Assembly: GCA_021442155.1 (NCBI GenBank)
Contig: JAKCPB010001372.1
Coordinates: 1 to 64,000 of the forward strand
Source of the DNA: Cymbidium sinense
Taxonomy: Eukaryota; Streptophyta; Magnoliopsida; Asparagales; Orchidaceae
DNA length: 64,000 nucleotides
Direction of reading: 5' to 3'
The first letter of the stretch is position 1; every line of letters begins with the position of its first letter. Below the pieces are notes generated by a model. That model worked only from the letters and a program-made list of their open reading frames with translations. It was not told where the DNA came from and did not search any database. Shown here piece after piece: positions 1 through 13,652 of this stretch. The position numbers and the translations under genes are program-made.

Positions 1-1339
1 TTAATATTATTATTTTTTAGTTTAAATTATCGTGAAGTTATTTATTCTTTATTTAATATTATATTGAATTATTGGTCTTATTACTTTGGGGTTACTAGTC
101 ATTATTATTGCCGTTATTAGTTCATTTGTGCTATTAATAGTTTTTATTATGTATTATAGTTTTGATTATCTATTATATTATTAGTTTACTATTAGTTTAT
201 TATTAGTTATTTAGCTTAGTTTATTAGTTAATGTTTTTATTAGTTTTCACTAGTTAGTTTATTATTAGTATTTTTATTATTAGTTATTATTAAATTAATT
301 ACTATTAGTTTAGTTATCCGCTTTATTCAGTTATTAGTTTTAATTATTTATTAATTATTAGGGTTATTTTAGTTATTAATTAATGTTAGTATTAATTATT
401 ATTAGTTTAATTAATTTAGTAATTTAGTTTCATTATTATTTTATTATTATTAATTATTATTTTTAGTTTTATTAGTTATTTTAGTTAGTTATTATTTTAG
501 CTCTATTATTTTTCACTGGTTATTATTATTATTAGTTTATTATTAGCTAGTTATTAGTTATTACTTTCATTAAATTAGTTGTTATTTGATATTTAATTTA
601 GTTAGGATATTTTAGTTATTATTTAGTTTAGTTAGCTATTAGTTATTAATTTAATTAGTTATTATGTTATTAGCTTTCATTAGCTTTATTAGTTTAATAT
701 TTTATATTTAGTTTGGGCTTATTTAGTTAGTTACTATTATTAGTTTATTTTAGTTTTATTATTTATTTTTTTTATTAGTTTTATTATTGTCATTAATTAT
801 TAGTTAACTAATTTATTATTAGTTAGTTTTTTTATCTTTTATTAGTTATTTTAGTTAGTTTAATTTTATTATAGTTAGTTTAATAGTATTTTTAATTATT
901 AGTTAGTTTATTAGTATTATTTTTTATTATTAGTTATTATTAGTTATTTTTATTAGTATTTATGTTTAGTTTATTTTAACTATTATTAGTTATTTTATTA
1001 TTTTTTATTATTATTAGTTTTTGTTTTAGTTTTTTATTATTTAGTTAGTTTATTTATCTTATTAGTTATTTGGTTATTTTTTAGTTAGTTTATTTAGTTA
1101 TCTTATTTAATTTTATTAGTTATTATTTTATTAGTTTTTTTTATATTATTTTTTAGTTATTTTATTTTAGTTATTTATTAGTTATTTATTATTTCTTTTA
1201 GTTTATTTTTAGTTTTATATTAGTATTATTGGTTTATTAATAGTTTATTATTAGATTATATTATTTTATTAGTTTATAGTTATTATTATTTGTTTCATTA
1301 ATTATTATTTTTTAGTTATTTTATTAGTTATTATTAGTT

Positions 1340-1730
1340 GTTTATTATTGAGTTTATTAGTTATTAGTTTTATTAATTAGTTAGTTATTATTAGTTATTT
1401 TTATTTTATTTTATTAGTTTAGTTTAGTTATTATTATTATTATTAGTAACCTATTTTGTTGTTATTATATTATTAATTTTTAAGTTAGTTTTTTATTATT
1501 ATTAGCATTTTAGTTATTATTATTAGTTTTAGTTTAGCATTATTATTAGTTTTAGTTTTAGTGTTTTAGTTATTAGTTAGTTATTATAGTTATTATTATT
1601 ATTAGGTTTTTATTAGTTATTAGTTTACTTATATTAGTTATTTATTAATTATAGTTAGTTTTATTATTAGTTATTTTTATTTTATTTTTTATTAGTTTAG
1701 TTTAGTTATTATTATTATTATTATTATGTT
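1340..1730. repeat. Local duplication of about 280 bp inside the T-rich array
   Basis: The string running TTAGTTATTTTTATTTTATT, then a short T/A stretch, then TTAGTTTAGTTTAG and a run of TTA triplets, occurs near 1390-1445 and again near 1665-1728. Flanking words also agree loosely. This indicates segmental duplication and not simple slippage. Confidence 0.6.
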
Positions 1731-2091
1731 AGTTTGGCCACTTTATTATTTTATTAGTTTTTTTATTAGTTTTTAGTTAGTTATTTAGTTATTTTATTAT
1801 TAGTTAGTTTTTTAGTTTTAGTTTTATTAGTTATTATAGTTATTATTAGTTTTTATATTAGTTTTTAGTTTTAATTTTTTATTATTATTAGTTTATTATT
1901 ATTAGTTATTATTTATTAGTTATTATTATTCTAGTTATTATTATTAGTTATAGTTTTATTAGTTATTATTTTATTATTATTTGTTAGTTATTAGTTAGTT
2001 TAGTTTTTTAGTTATTAGTTTTTAGTTTATTATTAGTTAATTATTTATTTTATTAGTTAATTTTAGTTATTAGTTATTATTATTAGTTTTA

Positions 2092-2135
<44 letters not shown>
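2092..2135. repeat. (ATT)n microsatellite
   Basis: Uninterrupted ATT triplets for about 44 bases inside the T-rich array, ended by ATCAG. Confidence 0.95.
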
Positions 2136-4304
2136 CAGTTATTAGTTATTATTAGTTGTTATGGTTATAGTTATTAGTAGTTTATTAGTTTTATTAATAG
2201 TTAGTTTATTATTATTATTTATTATTTTTATTTAGTTTATTTATTTAGTTTTATTTAGTTAGTTTATTATTTATTAGTTTTAGTATTATTATTTAGTTTT
2301 AGTTAGTTTGGTTTTAGTTTCATTATTATTATTCATTTTAGTATTAGTTTTATTAGTATTTATTAGTTTTTTATTTATTATTGTAGTTTTATTATTATTA
2401 GTAGTTTTTTTTTAGTTTATTATTATTAGTTATTAGTTATTTTTATTATTTGGTTTTAGTTTATTATTTTATATTATTTAGTTTAGTTTTAGTTAGTATT
2501 AGTTTATAGTTATTATTTAAGTTTTTATTATTTTATTTATTAGTTTATTATTATTTATTTATTAGTTATTAGTTTAATTTATTTTATTTTATTATTATTA
2601 GTTGGTTTAGTTTATTAGTTATTTAGTAGTTTTTATTTATTATTTAGTTATTAGTAGTTTTTTTTAGTTATTAGTTATTAGTTATTGGTAGTTTATTAGT
2701 TATTAGTTATTAGTTTATTTTATTTATTGTTAGTTATTTTATTATTAGTTTATTAGTTTTATTATTATTGGTTTAGTTATTAGTTTATTTTATTTTTGTT
2801 TAGTTTTTATTAGTTTATTTTATTAGTTATTAGTTTAGTTTTTAGTTTTTATTATTTAGTTTTATATTAGTTATTATTAGTTTTATTATTTATTAGTATT
2901 GTTTATATTATTATTAGTTTATTTTATTAGTTATTAGTTGGTTTATTAGTTATCAGTTTTTTTAGTTTAATTATTAGTCATTATTAGTTTAGTTATTAGT
3001 TTTTATTTTATTTTTTATTATTTATATTTATTTTTATTTTTATATTAGTTATTAGTTATTAGTTATTTATTTAGTTTATATTATTGTTTATTATTTTATT
3101 ATTAGTTATTTAGTTTTTATTTATTTAGTTTTATTAGTTTATTAGTATTTGTATTTAGTTTTATTATTTTATTATTATTTTATTACAGTTTATTATTTAG
3201 TTTTTAGTTATTAGTTATTTATTTATATTTAGTTATTATTAGTTATTATTACATAAGTTTTATTTAATTGAGTTGGTTTTATTATTAATTATTTCATTTC
3301 AATTTTGTCATTATTGTTTTTATTTATTTTATTATTATTTTATTATTAGTTATTAGTTTAGTTATTATTAGTTTATTAGTTATTAGCTTTTATTATTAGT
3401 TATTAGTTATTAGTTATTGGTTATTAGTTTTTATTATTATTATTATAGTTTTATTAGTTTTATTTATTATTATTTATTGGTTTTAGTATTGTTTATTTAG
3501 TTGTTTATTTTAGTTTAATAGTTATTATTATTACTAGTTATTATTAGTTAGTTTTTATTATTATTGTTTAGTTTATTATTAGATTAATTAGTTTATTTAT
3601 TATTTGTTTATTATTAGTTTTATTATTTATTAGTTTTTTTAGTTAGTTTTTATTATTTATTATTTATTAGTTTATTTATTTATTAGTTTAGTTATTATTG
3701 TTATTATTATTAGTTAGTGTTTTTTATTTTATTATTAGTTTGGTTATTTTATTAGTTTAGTTATTAGTTTAGTTTTTAGTTTATTATTAGTTTAATTATT
3801 TTATAGTTGTCAGTTTATTTTTGTTTATATTTTTTAGTTTTATTGGTTTAGTTTTATTATTTTTATTAGTTATTAGTTTAATTATTTTAGTTATTAGTTT
3901 TATTTTATTGGTTTATTGGTTATTATTAGTTATTATTGGTTAGTTTTTAGTTATTTAGTTTATTTTATTGTTTAGTTATTAGTTAATTATTATTTAGTTA
4001 TTATTAGTTTTAGTTATTAGTTATTATTATTAGTTTGGGTTATTTATTATTATTATTATTGAGTTTTATTAATTTTTAATAGTTTTATTAGTTATTAGTA
4101 ATTATTAGTTATTATAGTTATTTAGTTTAGTTGGTTTTACTTATGCTTTAGTTTTTTATTTATTTAGTTTATTTTTAGTTATTAGTTTTATTCATTATTT
4201 TAGTTAGTTTTTATTAGTTATGTTTAGTTGGTTTTATTAGTTTATTTATTAGTTATTATTAATTTTATTAGCTATTATTTTAGTTTATTATTTATTATTA
4301 TTTA

Positions 4305-4307
<3 letters not shown>

Positions 4308-4350
<43 letters not shown>
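4308..4350. repeat. (ATT)n microsatellite
   Basis: Uninterrupted ATT triplets for about 43 bases, bounded by array words on both sides. Confidence 0.95.
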
Positions 4351-4562
4351 GTTATTATTATTAATTAGTAGTTTAGTTATTAGTTATTATTTTAATAGTT
4401 TATTTATTATTTATTAATTAGTTATTAGTTATTATTGTTATTAGTTATTTAATTTATTAGTTAGTTTTAGTTAGGTTTTTAGTTATTATTAGTTATTAGT
4501 TTTATTATTTTTAGTTATTAGTTTGTTTTTTAAGTTTATTAGTTTATTAATTAGTTTTATTA

Positions 4563-4640
4563 GTTAGTTATTTATTATTTAGGTTTATTAGTTATTAGTT
4601 AGTTATTTATTATTTAGGTTTATTAATTATTAGTTTGTTA
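4563..4640. repeat. Local tandem duplication, period about 41 bp
   Basis: The string GTTAGTTATTTATTATTTAG followed by GTTTATTAGTTATTA is repeated immediately with few changes. It contains a GG (TTTAGG) word that is rare in the surrounding array. Confidence 0.75.
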
Positions 4641-4968
4641 TTTATTAACTATTATTAGTTATTTATTAGTTATTATTAGTTTAGTTATTAGTTTATTAGT
4701 TTTATTAGGTTTTAGTTTTTAGTTTTAGTTTTTAGTTTATTATTACTATTTAATAGTTAGTTATTATTATTAGTTATTAGTTATGTTATTATTAGTTTTA
4801 TTATTATTTTAGTTTAGTTTATTAGTTTATTAGTTTAGTATTTTTATTTTTTTATTAATTTATGTTATTATTAGTTATTATTAATTTTATTAGTTTTATT
4901 AGTTATTAGTTAGTTAGTTTTTATTAGTTATTAGTTATTACTTTATTAGTTTATTAGTTATTATTATT

Positions 4969-6774
4969 TAGGGTTTAGGGTTAGGTTTTTTTTTTTAAAT
5001 TAAGTAAACCAGTAGGTTTAGGTTTATGTAGTTTATTCAATTTATTTTTTATTTATTATAGTTTATTTTATTTTTTATTTATATTTAGGCTTATTTTTAT
5101 TTTTATTTAGTTTAATTTATTTATTTAGGTTTATTTATGTTAGTTTAGGTTCTTTAATTTAGTTTTTTTTCTAGGTTTAGGTTTATTTTTTAGTTTAGTT
5201 TTATTTTTATTTTATTTTTTAGGTTTAGGTTTAGTTTTTCTTTTAGGTTTTGGTTTTATATTTTTGTTTTAGGTTTATTTTTAGATTTTATTTTTTAATT
5301 TAGGTTTAGGTTTATTTGTAGTTTTTTTTATTTTTGTTAGTTTAGGTTCAAGTTTAGGTTTAGTTTATTTTAAGTTTAGGTTTAGGTTTTATTTATTTTA
5401 ATTTAATTTATTTTAGTTTAGGTTTAGGTTTATTTTATTTTCATTTTAGGTTTAGTTTTTTTTTAGTTTAGGGTTTTGGTTTTATTTTTTATTTATTTAA
5501 GGTTTAGTTTTTTATTTAGTTTTTATTTTATTTTATTTTAGGTTTATTTTATTTATAATTTAGGTTTAGTTTTTATTTTATTTAGGTTTTTTAATTCTAG
5601 GTGTATTTTATTTTTTTAGTTTAGTTTAAGTTTTTAATAATTTTATTTTATTTTAGTTTTATTTTATTTTATTTTATTTTATGTTTAGGTTTAGGTTTAG
5701 GTTTTAGTTTAGGTTTTTATTTTATCTTAATATTTTATTTTATTTAGATTTAGGTTTATTTATTTATTTTATTTTCATATTTTATTTAGTTTAGGTTTAG
5801 GATTTTAGGTTTTTAGGGTTTATGGTAAGTCACGATTTATGGTTTAGGGTCAAGGTTTAAGGCTAGGTTTAAGTTATAGTTTATTTTATTTAGGTTTATT
5901 TTTATTTTTGGTTTAGTTTTTACATTTAGTTTTCTTTTATTTATTTTAGGTTTTAGGTTTTATTTAGTTTTTTATATTTTTATTTTAGGTTTATTTTATT
6001 TTGTTTTAGGTTTTATTTTTAGGTTTTATTTTAGGTTTATTTTATTTTTTAGGTTTAGGTTGATTTTATTTTATTTAGGTTTCTTTTTTAGTTTAGAGTT
6101 TTGATTTTATTTTTTTTAAGTTTATTTTTTTAGTTTTATTTAGTTTTTATTTTATTATTTTATTTTAGGTTTTATTTTTATTTTAGGTTTTGTTTTATTT
6201 TATTAAGTTTTTATTTTTGGGTTTATTTTATTTAGTTTAGTTTTAATAATTTTATTTTAGTTTAGTTTTTATTTTTTATTTTATTTTATTTTTAAGTTTA
6301 GGTTTTTATTATATCTTATTATTTTATTTTATTTAGGTTTAGGTTTATTTGTTTATTTATTTTTACATTTTATTTAGTTTTTGTTTAGGATTTTAGGGTT
6401 TTAGGGTTTACGGTTAGTCTACGGTTTATGATTTAGGCTTCGGGGTTATGTTTTAGCTTTATTTTATTTAGTTTATTTTGTTTTTATCTTAGTTTTTAGT
6501 TTTTTTTTTAGTTTAAGGTTTAGGTTTTCTTTTTTGTTTATTTTTAGGTTTTAATTTTAGGTTTATTATTTTAAGTTTAGGTTTTTATTTTATTTTATTT
6601 TAGGTTTATTTTATTTTTATTTTACATTTATTTTATATTTTATTTAGGTTTTTTATTTTTAGGTTTATTTTATTTTATTTTTGTTTAGTTTAAGTTTTTA
6701 TTTATTTTATTTTAGTTTAATTTTAATTTTTTATTTTATTTTATTTTTAGGTTTAGGTTTAGGTTAACTATAAC
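4969..6774. repeat. Degenerate telomere-like patch (TTTAGG / TTTATTTTA), G-strand on top
   Basis: The patch opens with TTTAGGGTTTAGGGTTAGG at 4969. It then becomes TTTAGG words mixed with TTTA and TTTTA, with some TTTAGGG near 5800-5880 and 6385-6440. Most units carry two G instead of the canonical plant three. It ends abruptly at about 6774, where the strand composition flips to the A-rich array. There is no coding content. At least two copies of a roughly 0.6 kb higher-order unit are visible within it. Confidence 0.9.
5440..6440. repeat. Higher-order duplication of about 0.6 kb in the telomere-like patch
   Basis: The series TTTATCTTAATATTTTATTT, then TTTAGATTTAGG, then a TTCATATTTTATTTAG stretch, then GGATTTTAGG and TTTAGGGTTTATGG (5717-5850) recurs with changes at about 6300-6430 (TTATATCTTATTATTTTATT, TTTACATTTTATTTAG, GGATTTTAGGG, TTTAGGGTTTACGG). 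Upstream words near 5445 and 6055 also correspond. The offset is about 585-610 bases. Confidence 0.65.
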
Positions 6775-7969
6775 TAACTAACTAACTAATAATAAGTAAT
6801 AATAATAACTAATAAAACAAAGCTAAACTAATAATAACAAACTAATAACTAATAACTAAATAAATAATAATAACTATACTAATAAACTAATAACCTAAAC
6901 TAATAACTAATACCTAAAAACTAAAATAACTAACTAATAAAAACCTAAATAACTATAACTAAAAAATTAATAAACTAATAATAATAACTAAAACTAATAA
7001 TTAAATAACTAATAATAAAACTAATAATAAATAATAACTAATAACTAATAAAACTAAAGACTAATAACCTAATAATATTTATAACTAACTAATAATAACT
7101 AAATAGCTAAAGTAAACTTAATAAAAAAAACTAAAAAATAATAAAATAAAAACTAAATAATAATAAACTAACTAACTAATAAAACTAAACTAATAAACTA
7201 ATAAACAAATTAAAATTAAATAAACTAATAACTAATAATAATAAGTAATAAAACTAACTAATAATTAATAAAAACTAAAAACTAGCTAATAACTAAAACT
7301 AATTAAACCTAAATAATAACTAAACTAATAACTAATAACTAAACTAATATACTAATATACTAATAATAAACTAATAACTAATTAATAATAGCTAACTAAC
7401 TAATAACTAATAAACCTAATAATAATAAATTAATAAATAAATAATAAAACTAATAAAAAATAACTAATAAATAATAACTAATAACTAAAATTAATAACCA
7501 AACTAACTAATAAACTAACTAAACTAATAACTAAACTAAATAACTAACTAATAAAATAAAACTAGCTAAATAAATTAACTAAACTAAAAACTAACTAATA
7601 AACTAATAACTAAAACTAATTAAAAACTAAAAAGCTAATACTAAAAACTAAATAACTAAAGTAGACTAAAAAAAACTAAACTAAATTAATAAACTAATAA
7701 CTAATAAATTAAACTAATAAACTAAAAAGTTACTAACTAATAATTAATAATAAATAACTAATAATAACTAAACTAACTAACTAACTAATAATAACTAATA
7801 CCTAGTAAACTAAAAACTAAAGTAAATAACTAATAATAAAAAAACTAAAAACTAATAATAAATAACTAACTAAACTAAAATTAACTAACTAATAATAACT
7901 TATAAACTAAACTAAAAAACTAAAAATAATAATTAAAATGTAATAACTCATAAAACTAAATAAAATAAT

Positions 7970-8911
7970 TAACTAACTAACTAATAATAAATAATAAAAG
8001 TAAATAAACTAATAACTAATAATAATAATAACTAAAAAAACTATCTAATAGCTAAAACTAACTAAACCTAAATAATAACTAAAGTAATAACTAAAACTAA
8101 CTAAACATAAATAGTAACTAAAATAATAACTAAGTAATAAGTAAACTAATAAACTAATAAAAAACTAATAACTAACTAATAATAACTAACTAACTAATAA
8201 CTAATAAACATAATAATAATAAACTAATAAATAAATAATAAAACCAATAAAACTAACTAATAAATAATAACTAATAACTAAAACTAATAACTAAACTAAC
8301 TAATAAATTAACTAAACTAATAACTAATAAAATAAGTAACTAAACTAATAAAACCAATAACTAATAAAAAACTAATAACTAAAAGATAAACGTAATAATA
8401 AAACTAACTAAATAACTAAACTAATAAAACTAATTAAATGACTAAATTAATAACTAATAATAATTAATAAATAATAATAACTAAAACACTTACTAAACTA
8501 ATAACTAATAACTAATAATAAACTAATAAATATTAATAACTAAATAATAACAAATAATAGACTAATAAACTAATAATAATAACTAATAACTAACTAACAA
8601 ATAAATAACTTATAAAACTAATAACTAATAACAAAAAATAAAATTAATAATAACCAATAATAATAACCACAACTAACCAATAAATCTAAACTAATAACTA
8701 AAAAAACTAATAACAAATAAACTAAAACTAATAATAACTAATAACTAAACTAATAACAAAAAAAAAAATAACTAAACTAATAAAACCTAAAAAACTAAAA
8801 ACTAAAACTAACTAACTAAAACAAAATTATTAATTAAATAACTAAACTAATAATAATAACTAAACTAATAATTAAACTATTAACAAACAACTAATAAAAA
8901 CTAACCTAATA

Positions 8912-8980
<69 letters not shown>

Positions 8981-8990
8981 CTAATAGAAC
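7970..8990 (+). repeat. Higher-order block, copy A (direct mates near 17975 and 56440)
   Basis: From the string AATAATAAAAGTAAATAAAC through to a long AAT tract followed by CTAATAACCAAACTAAATAA, the word order corresponds to 17975-18985. A precise anchor is AAATAACTTATAAAACTAAT at 8603, also at 18600. The first 300 bases are nearly identical to 56440-56760. A weaker related copy begins near 7220. Confidence 0.8.
8911..8979. repeat. (AAT)n microsatellite, about 23 units
   Basis: Pure AAT triplets. The corresponding positions in related copies (18925-18948, and 43769-43799 on the other strand) have shorter runs, so the tract length varies between copies of the same block. Confidence 0.95.
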
Positions 8991-11900
8991 TAATAACCAA
9001 ACTAAATAAAATAAAAATAAGTTACTAAACTAATAAAATATAATAAACTAAGTAATAACTAAAACCTAATAACTAAAACTAATAACTAATAAACTAATAA
9101 ACTAATAACTAAATTAATAACTAATAAAATAAAATAATAAACTAAATAATAAAACTAATAAATAAATAAATAACTAATTAATAATAAAACCTAAAACTAA
9201 TAACTAAAAAACTAAACTAAAACTAATAACTAATAAAATAACCTAACTAATAATAATAACTAACTAATAATAAAAACTAATAAAAAACTAATAACTTAAC
9301 TAATAATAACTAATAAACTAAAAACTAATAAAACTAATAAACTAATAACTAAACTATACTAACTAACTAAACTTATAAAATTAATAAAAACTAACTAATA
9401 AACTAATAATAACTAAAAAAAACTAACTAATAAAACAAATAAATAATAAACTAATAAAACTAACTGATAACTAAAAAACTAACTAAACTAAATTAAAAAC
9501 TAAAAACTAACTAATAATAACTAATAAAACTAAATAATTAATTAAAATAACTAAACTAAATAACTAATAAAACTAACTAATTATAATAAACTAATAATAA
9601 CTAATAACTAATAACTAATAATAATAATTAATAAAACTAATAAAATAATAACTAATAATTAAACTAACTAAACTAATAATAAAACTAATAATAACCTAAT
9701 AAAAACTAATAACTAACTAAATAAATTAATAAATAAAACTAATAATAATAATAACAAAAACTAAACTAACAAAAAACCAACAAACTAAATAAATAATAAA
9801 AAACCAAATAAACCAATAACCAATAACTAATAACTAATAACTAAAAAAACCAAAAAAACTAAACTAACTAACTAATAAAAATTAATAAACTAATAACTAA
9901 TAACTAAAGTAAACAAATAACTAATAAACTAATAACTAAACCTAATAACCTAGTAAAACTAACTAATAAAATAACCTATCTAATAAACTAAAAAAACTAA
10001 CTAACTAACTAATAATTAAAAAACTAAAGCTAAAACTAACTAAACTAAATAACTAACTAAACTAAGAAAACTAAAGCTAACTAACTAATAACTAACTAAA
10101 CTAAATAACTAACTAAACTAAAAAACTAAAACTAATAATTAACTAATAACTAAATAAACTAACTAATAACTAATAAGTAATAAACTAGAACTAACTAATA
10201 ACTAACTAAATAAAACTAAAAAACTAATAATAATAAATAAACAAAATCTATTCACTAAACTAAAAAACTAATTAAATAACTAACTAATAATAATTAAACC
10301 AAATAAATAATAGCTAACTAAACTAACTAATAATAAACTAACTAACTTAAAAAAACTAATAAACCAATAACTAAAATTAATAACTAATAAACTAACTAAT
10401 AAAAATTAATAACTAACTAAACTAATAATAAACCTAAAAAACTAAACTAATAGCCTAATAAACTAATAACTAACTAATAATAACCAAAGTAATAAATAAT
10501 AACTAACAAATAATAACTAACTAAAACTGATAATAATAATAATAATAATAACTAAATAATAATAATAACTAAACTAATAAACTAATAATAACTAATAAAA
10601 CTAATAACTAACTAAATAACTAAAAATAAAACTAAAACTAAACCTAAATTAATAAATTAAAACCTAATAACTAAAGTAAAACTAATAATTAAAAAAACCT
10701 AAAAAACTAATAAACTAATAAACAAATAAACTATTAATAAAAAACTAATAAAACAAACTAATAAATAACTAACTAATAAATAACTAACTAAAACTAATAA
10801 TTAACTAATAAACCAATAAACTAATAGAACTAAATAACTAATAACCTAAACTAATAACTAAAAATTAACTATCTAATAATAATAAATAACTAATAATAAT
10901 AAACTAATAAATAACTAAACTAATAATAACTAACCTAATAACTAATAATAATAACTAAATAACTAACTAAAAACTAAAATAGTAAACTAATAAATTAATA
11001 ATAAACTAATAAATAAACTAACTAATAAAACTAACTAAACTAATAACTAAACCTAATAATTAATAAACTAAAACTAACTAATAATAATTAAACTAATAAA
11101 CTAATGATAAAAGTAATAAAAACTAAATAAACTAATAACTAATTACTAAACTAAAAAATTAATAATAATAATAATAACAAACTAACTAATAACTAATAAT
11201 AAACTAATAAAATAACTAAACTAATAAAGAGTAATAATAATAACTAACCAATAAAACTAAAAACTAATAAACTAATAACTAATAATAAAAACTAATAAAA
11301 TTAATAACTAAAAAACTAATAAACCTAAACCTAAAACTAATAAACCAACAATAATAATTAAACTAATAATAATAATAAACTAAACTAAAAGTTAATAACT
11401 AATAATAAAATAAATAATTAATAACTAACTAATAATTAAACTAAATAATTAAAAAAACTAATAGACTAAAACTAATAAATAACTAATAATAAACTAACTA
11501 ACTAATAACTAATAAAACTAACTAATAAAACTAACTAACTAACTAAGAACTAATAATAACAATTAACTAAACTAATATAACTAATAATAACCAACTAATA
11601 AACTAAACTAATAACTAACTAATAAAACTAATAACTACTAATAACTAATAATAAACTAATAAACTAATAACTAACTAACAATAATGAATAAATAAGTAAA
11701 AACCTAATTAAAACTAAAAATTTATAACTAATAACTAAACTAATAAATAATAATAATAAAATAAAATAACTAAAAAATAATAAACTACTAAAGTAAACTA
11801 ATAACTAATAAATAATAACTAATAAAAATAAATAAACTGAATAACTAATAAAACCTAATAACTAAAGTAATAATCTAATAAATAATTAATTAATAATTAA

Positions 11901-12357
11901 ACTAACTAATAAATAATTAATAATAATAACTATAACTAATATCTATTAACTAATAGTAAAAATAACTAATAAACTAATAACTAATAAATAAAATAATAAA
12001 TAAAACTAATAATAATAAATAACTAATAACTAATAAAGCTAATAATAATAAATAATTAATTAAATAAATAATTAACTAAAAACTAATAAAAATAAACAAG
12101 TAATTAAATTAACTAAACTAATAACTAATAAATCTAAAAACAAATAATAATAAACTAATAACTATAATAACTAATTAATAAACTAAAAAAACTAACTAAT
12201 AATAAAAATTAATAACTAAAAAACTAAAAAATTAATAACTAATAAACTAATAACTAAACTAATAATAACTAAAAACTAAACTAATAATAACTAATAACTA
12301 AAAAAAGCTAAACTAATAAAACTAATAACTAATAAATAAACTAAAACTAGTAAAACT

Positions 12358-12382
12358 AATAATAATAATAATAATAATAATT
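12358..12382. repeat. (AAT)n microsatellite
   Basis: Eight AAT triplets, ended by TTGTAACAATAATC, a local interruption of the array words. Confidence 0.9.
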
Positions 12383-12705
12383 GTAACAATAATCACTAAT
12401 AAAACTAATAAAAAGACTGATAATAACTAAAATCTAATTAAACTAAATAATTAAATAACTAAAATAATTAAAAATAATAAACTAACAAATAACTAATAAT
12501 AATAACTAAAATAACTAGTAATAACTAATAATAATTAACAAATAACTAATAGTTAAACTTATAAAACTAATAACTAAATAACTAACTAATAACTAAAACT
12601 AATAATAACTAACTAAATAATAAAATAATAATTAAACTAATAACTAAATAAACTAATAAATTAATAAACTAACTAACTAACTAATAAAACTAATAAAAAC
12701 TAAAA

Positions 12706-12738
<33 letters not shown>

Positions 12739-12848
12739 TAAATTAATAAAACCTAATAAATAATAATAATAACAACTAACTAATAATAAACTAAATTCAT
12801 AATAACTAACTAACTAATAATAATAACTAAAAATATCAAATAATAATA

Positions 12849-13400
12849 AACTAATAATTAAAAAACACTAACTAATAACTCAATAACTAAACTAAAACTA
12901 ACTAATAATTTAACTTAAACCTAAACATAATAATAATAAACTAAATAAATAACAAATAACTAAACTAACTAACTAACTAATAATAATAACTAATAACTAA
13001 ACTAGTAATAATAATAAACTAAAAAACTATAAAACTAAAATAACTAATAAAACTAAACCTATTAATAATAAAAAAATTAAAAATTAATTAATAACTTACC
13101 TAATAAAATAAACTAATAATAAAATTAATAATAATTAAAACTAATAATAATAACTAATAACTAAAATAACTAATAAAATAAATAATTAACTAATAATAAA
13201 TTGAAAACTAATAACTAAACTAATAACTAAAAAACTAAACTATTTAATAACTAATTAATAATAATTAAATAATAATTAATAAAATTAAACTAATAACTAA
13301 TAATAACTAATAACTAAAACTAATAGCTAATAATAATAACTAATTAAACTAATAACTAATAATAAAAAATAAACTAATAATAACTAAAAAATTAATAAAC
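12849..13400 (+). repeat. Array segment duplicated at 34512-35000
   Basis: Shared anchors include AACTATAAAACTAAAATAAC followed by TAATAAAACTAAACCT (near 13024 and 34703) and TAATAATAATAAACTAAATA (near 12928 and 34598). Word order agrees over about 0.5 kb. The mate begins directly at the right edge of the retrotransposon. Confidence 0.8.
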
Positions 13401-13652
13401 TAATAATTTATAAAATAAAACTAAAACTAATAATTAATAAAAAAACCTAATAATAATAACTATAATAACTAACTAATAACTAAATAGCTAATAACTAATA
13501 ACAAATTAATAATAACTAAAAATTGAAACTAATAAAAACTAATAAAAACTAATAACTAACTAAAACTAATAAATAACAATAAAACTAATAACTAAAAAAA
13601 CTAATAACTAACTAATAAAACTGATAATAACAAACTAATAATAATAATAATA

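Larger units (their letters stand above)
1..4968. repeat. Low-complexity TTAG/TTA array, T-rich strand on top
   Basis: The stretch is almost entirely built of the words TTAG, TTA and extra T, giving strings such as TTAGTTATTATTAG. The top strand has very little C. The word order is irregular, so there is no fixed monomer. Stop codons saturate all six frames and no gene is seen. It is the reverse complement of the A-rich arrays further right. Local duplications and pure ATT tracts are listed separately. Confidence 0.95.
6775..10690 (+). repeat. Arm 1 of a long inverted duplication (mate 42243-45390)
   Basis: Reading 42243-45390 as its reverse complement reproduces this stretch in order. Distinctive shared strings include AATTAATAAATTAAAACCTA (near 10648), CCAATAACTAAAATTAATAA (near 10364), AAAACAAAATTATTAATTAA (near 8818), AATAACTCATAAAACTAAAT (near 7943) and ACTAATAACCTAATAATATT (near 7060). 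Several indels separate the copies, including one of roughly 0.4 kb between 7940 and 8800. The left end coincides with the telomere-like junction at 6774. Confidence 0.85.
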
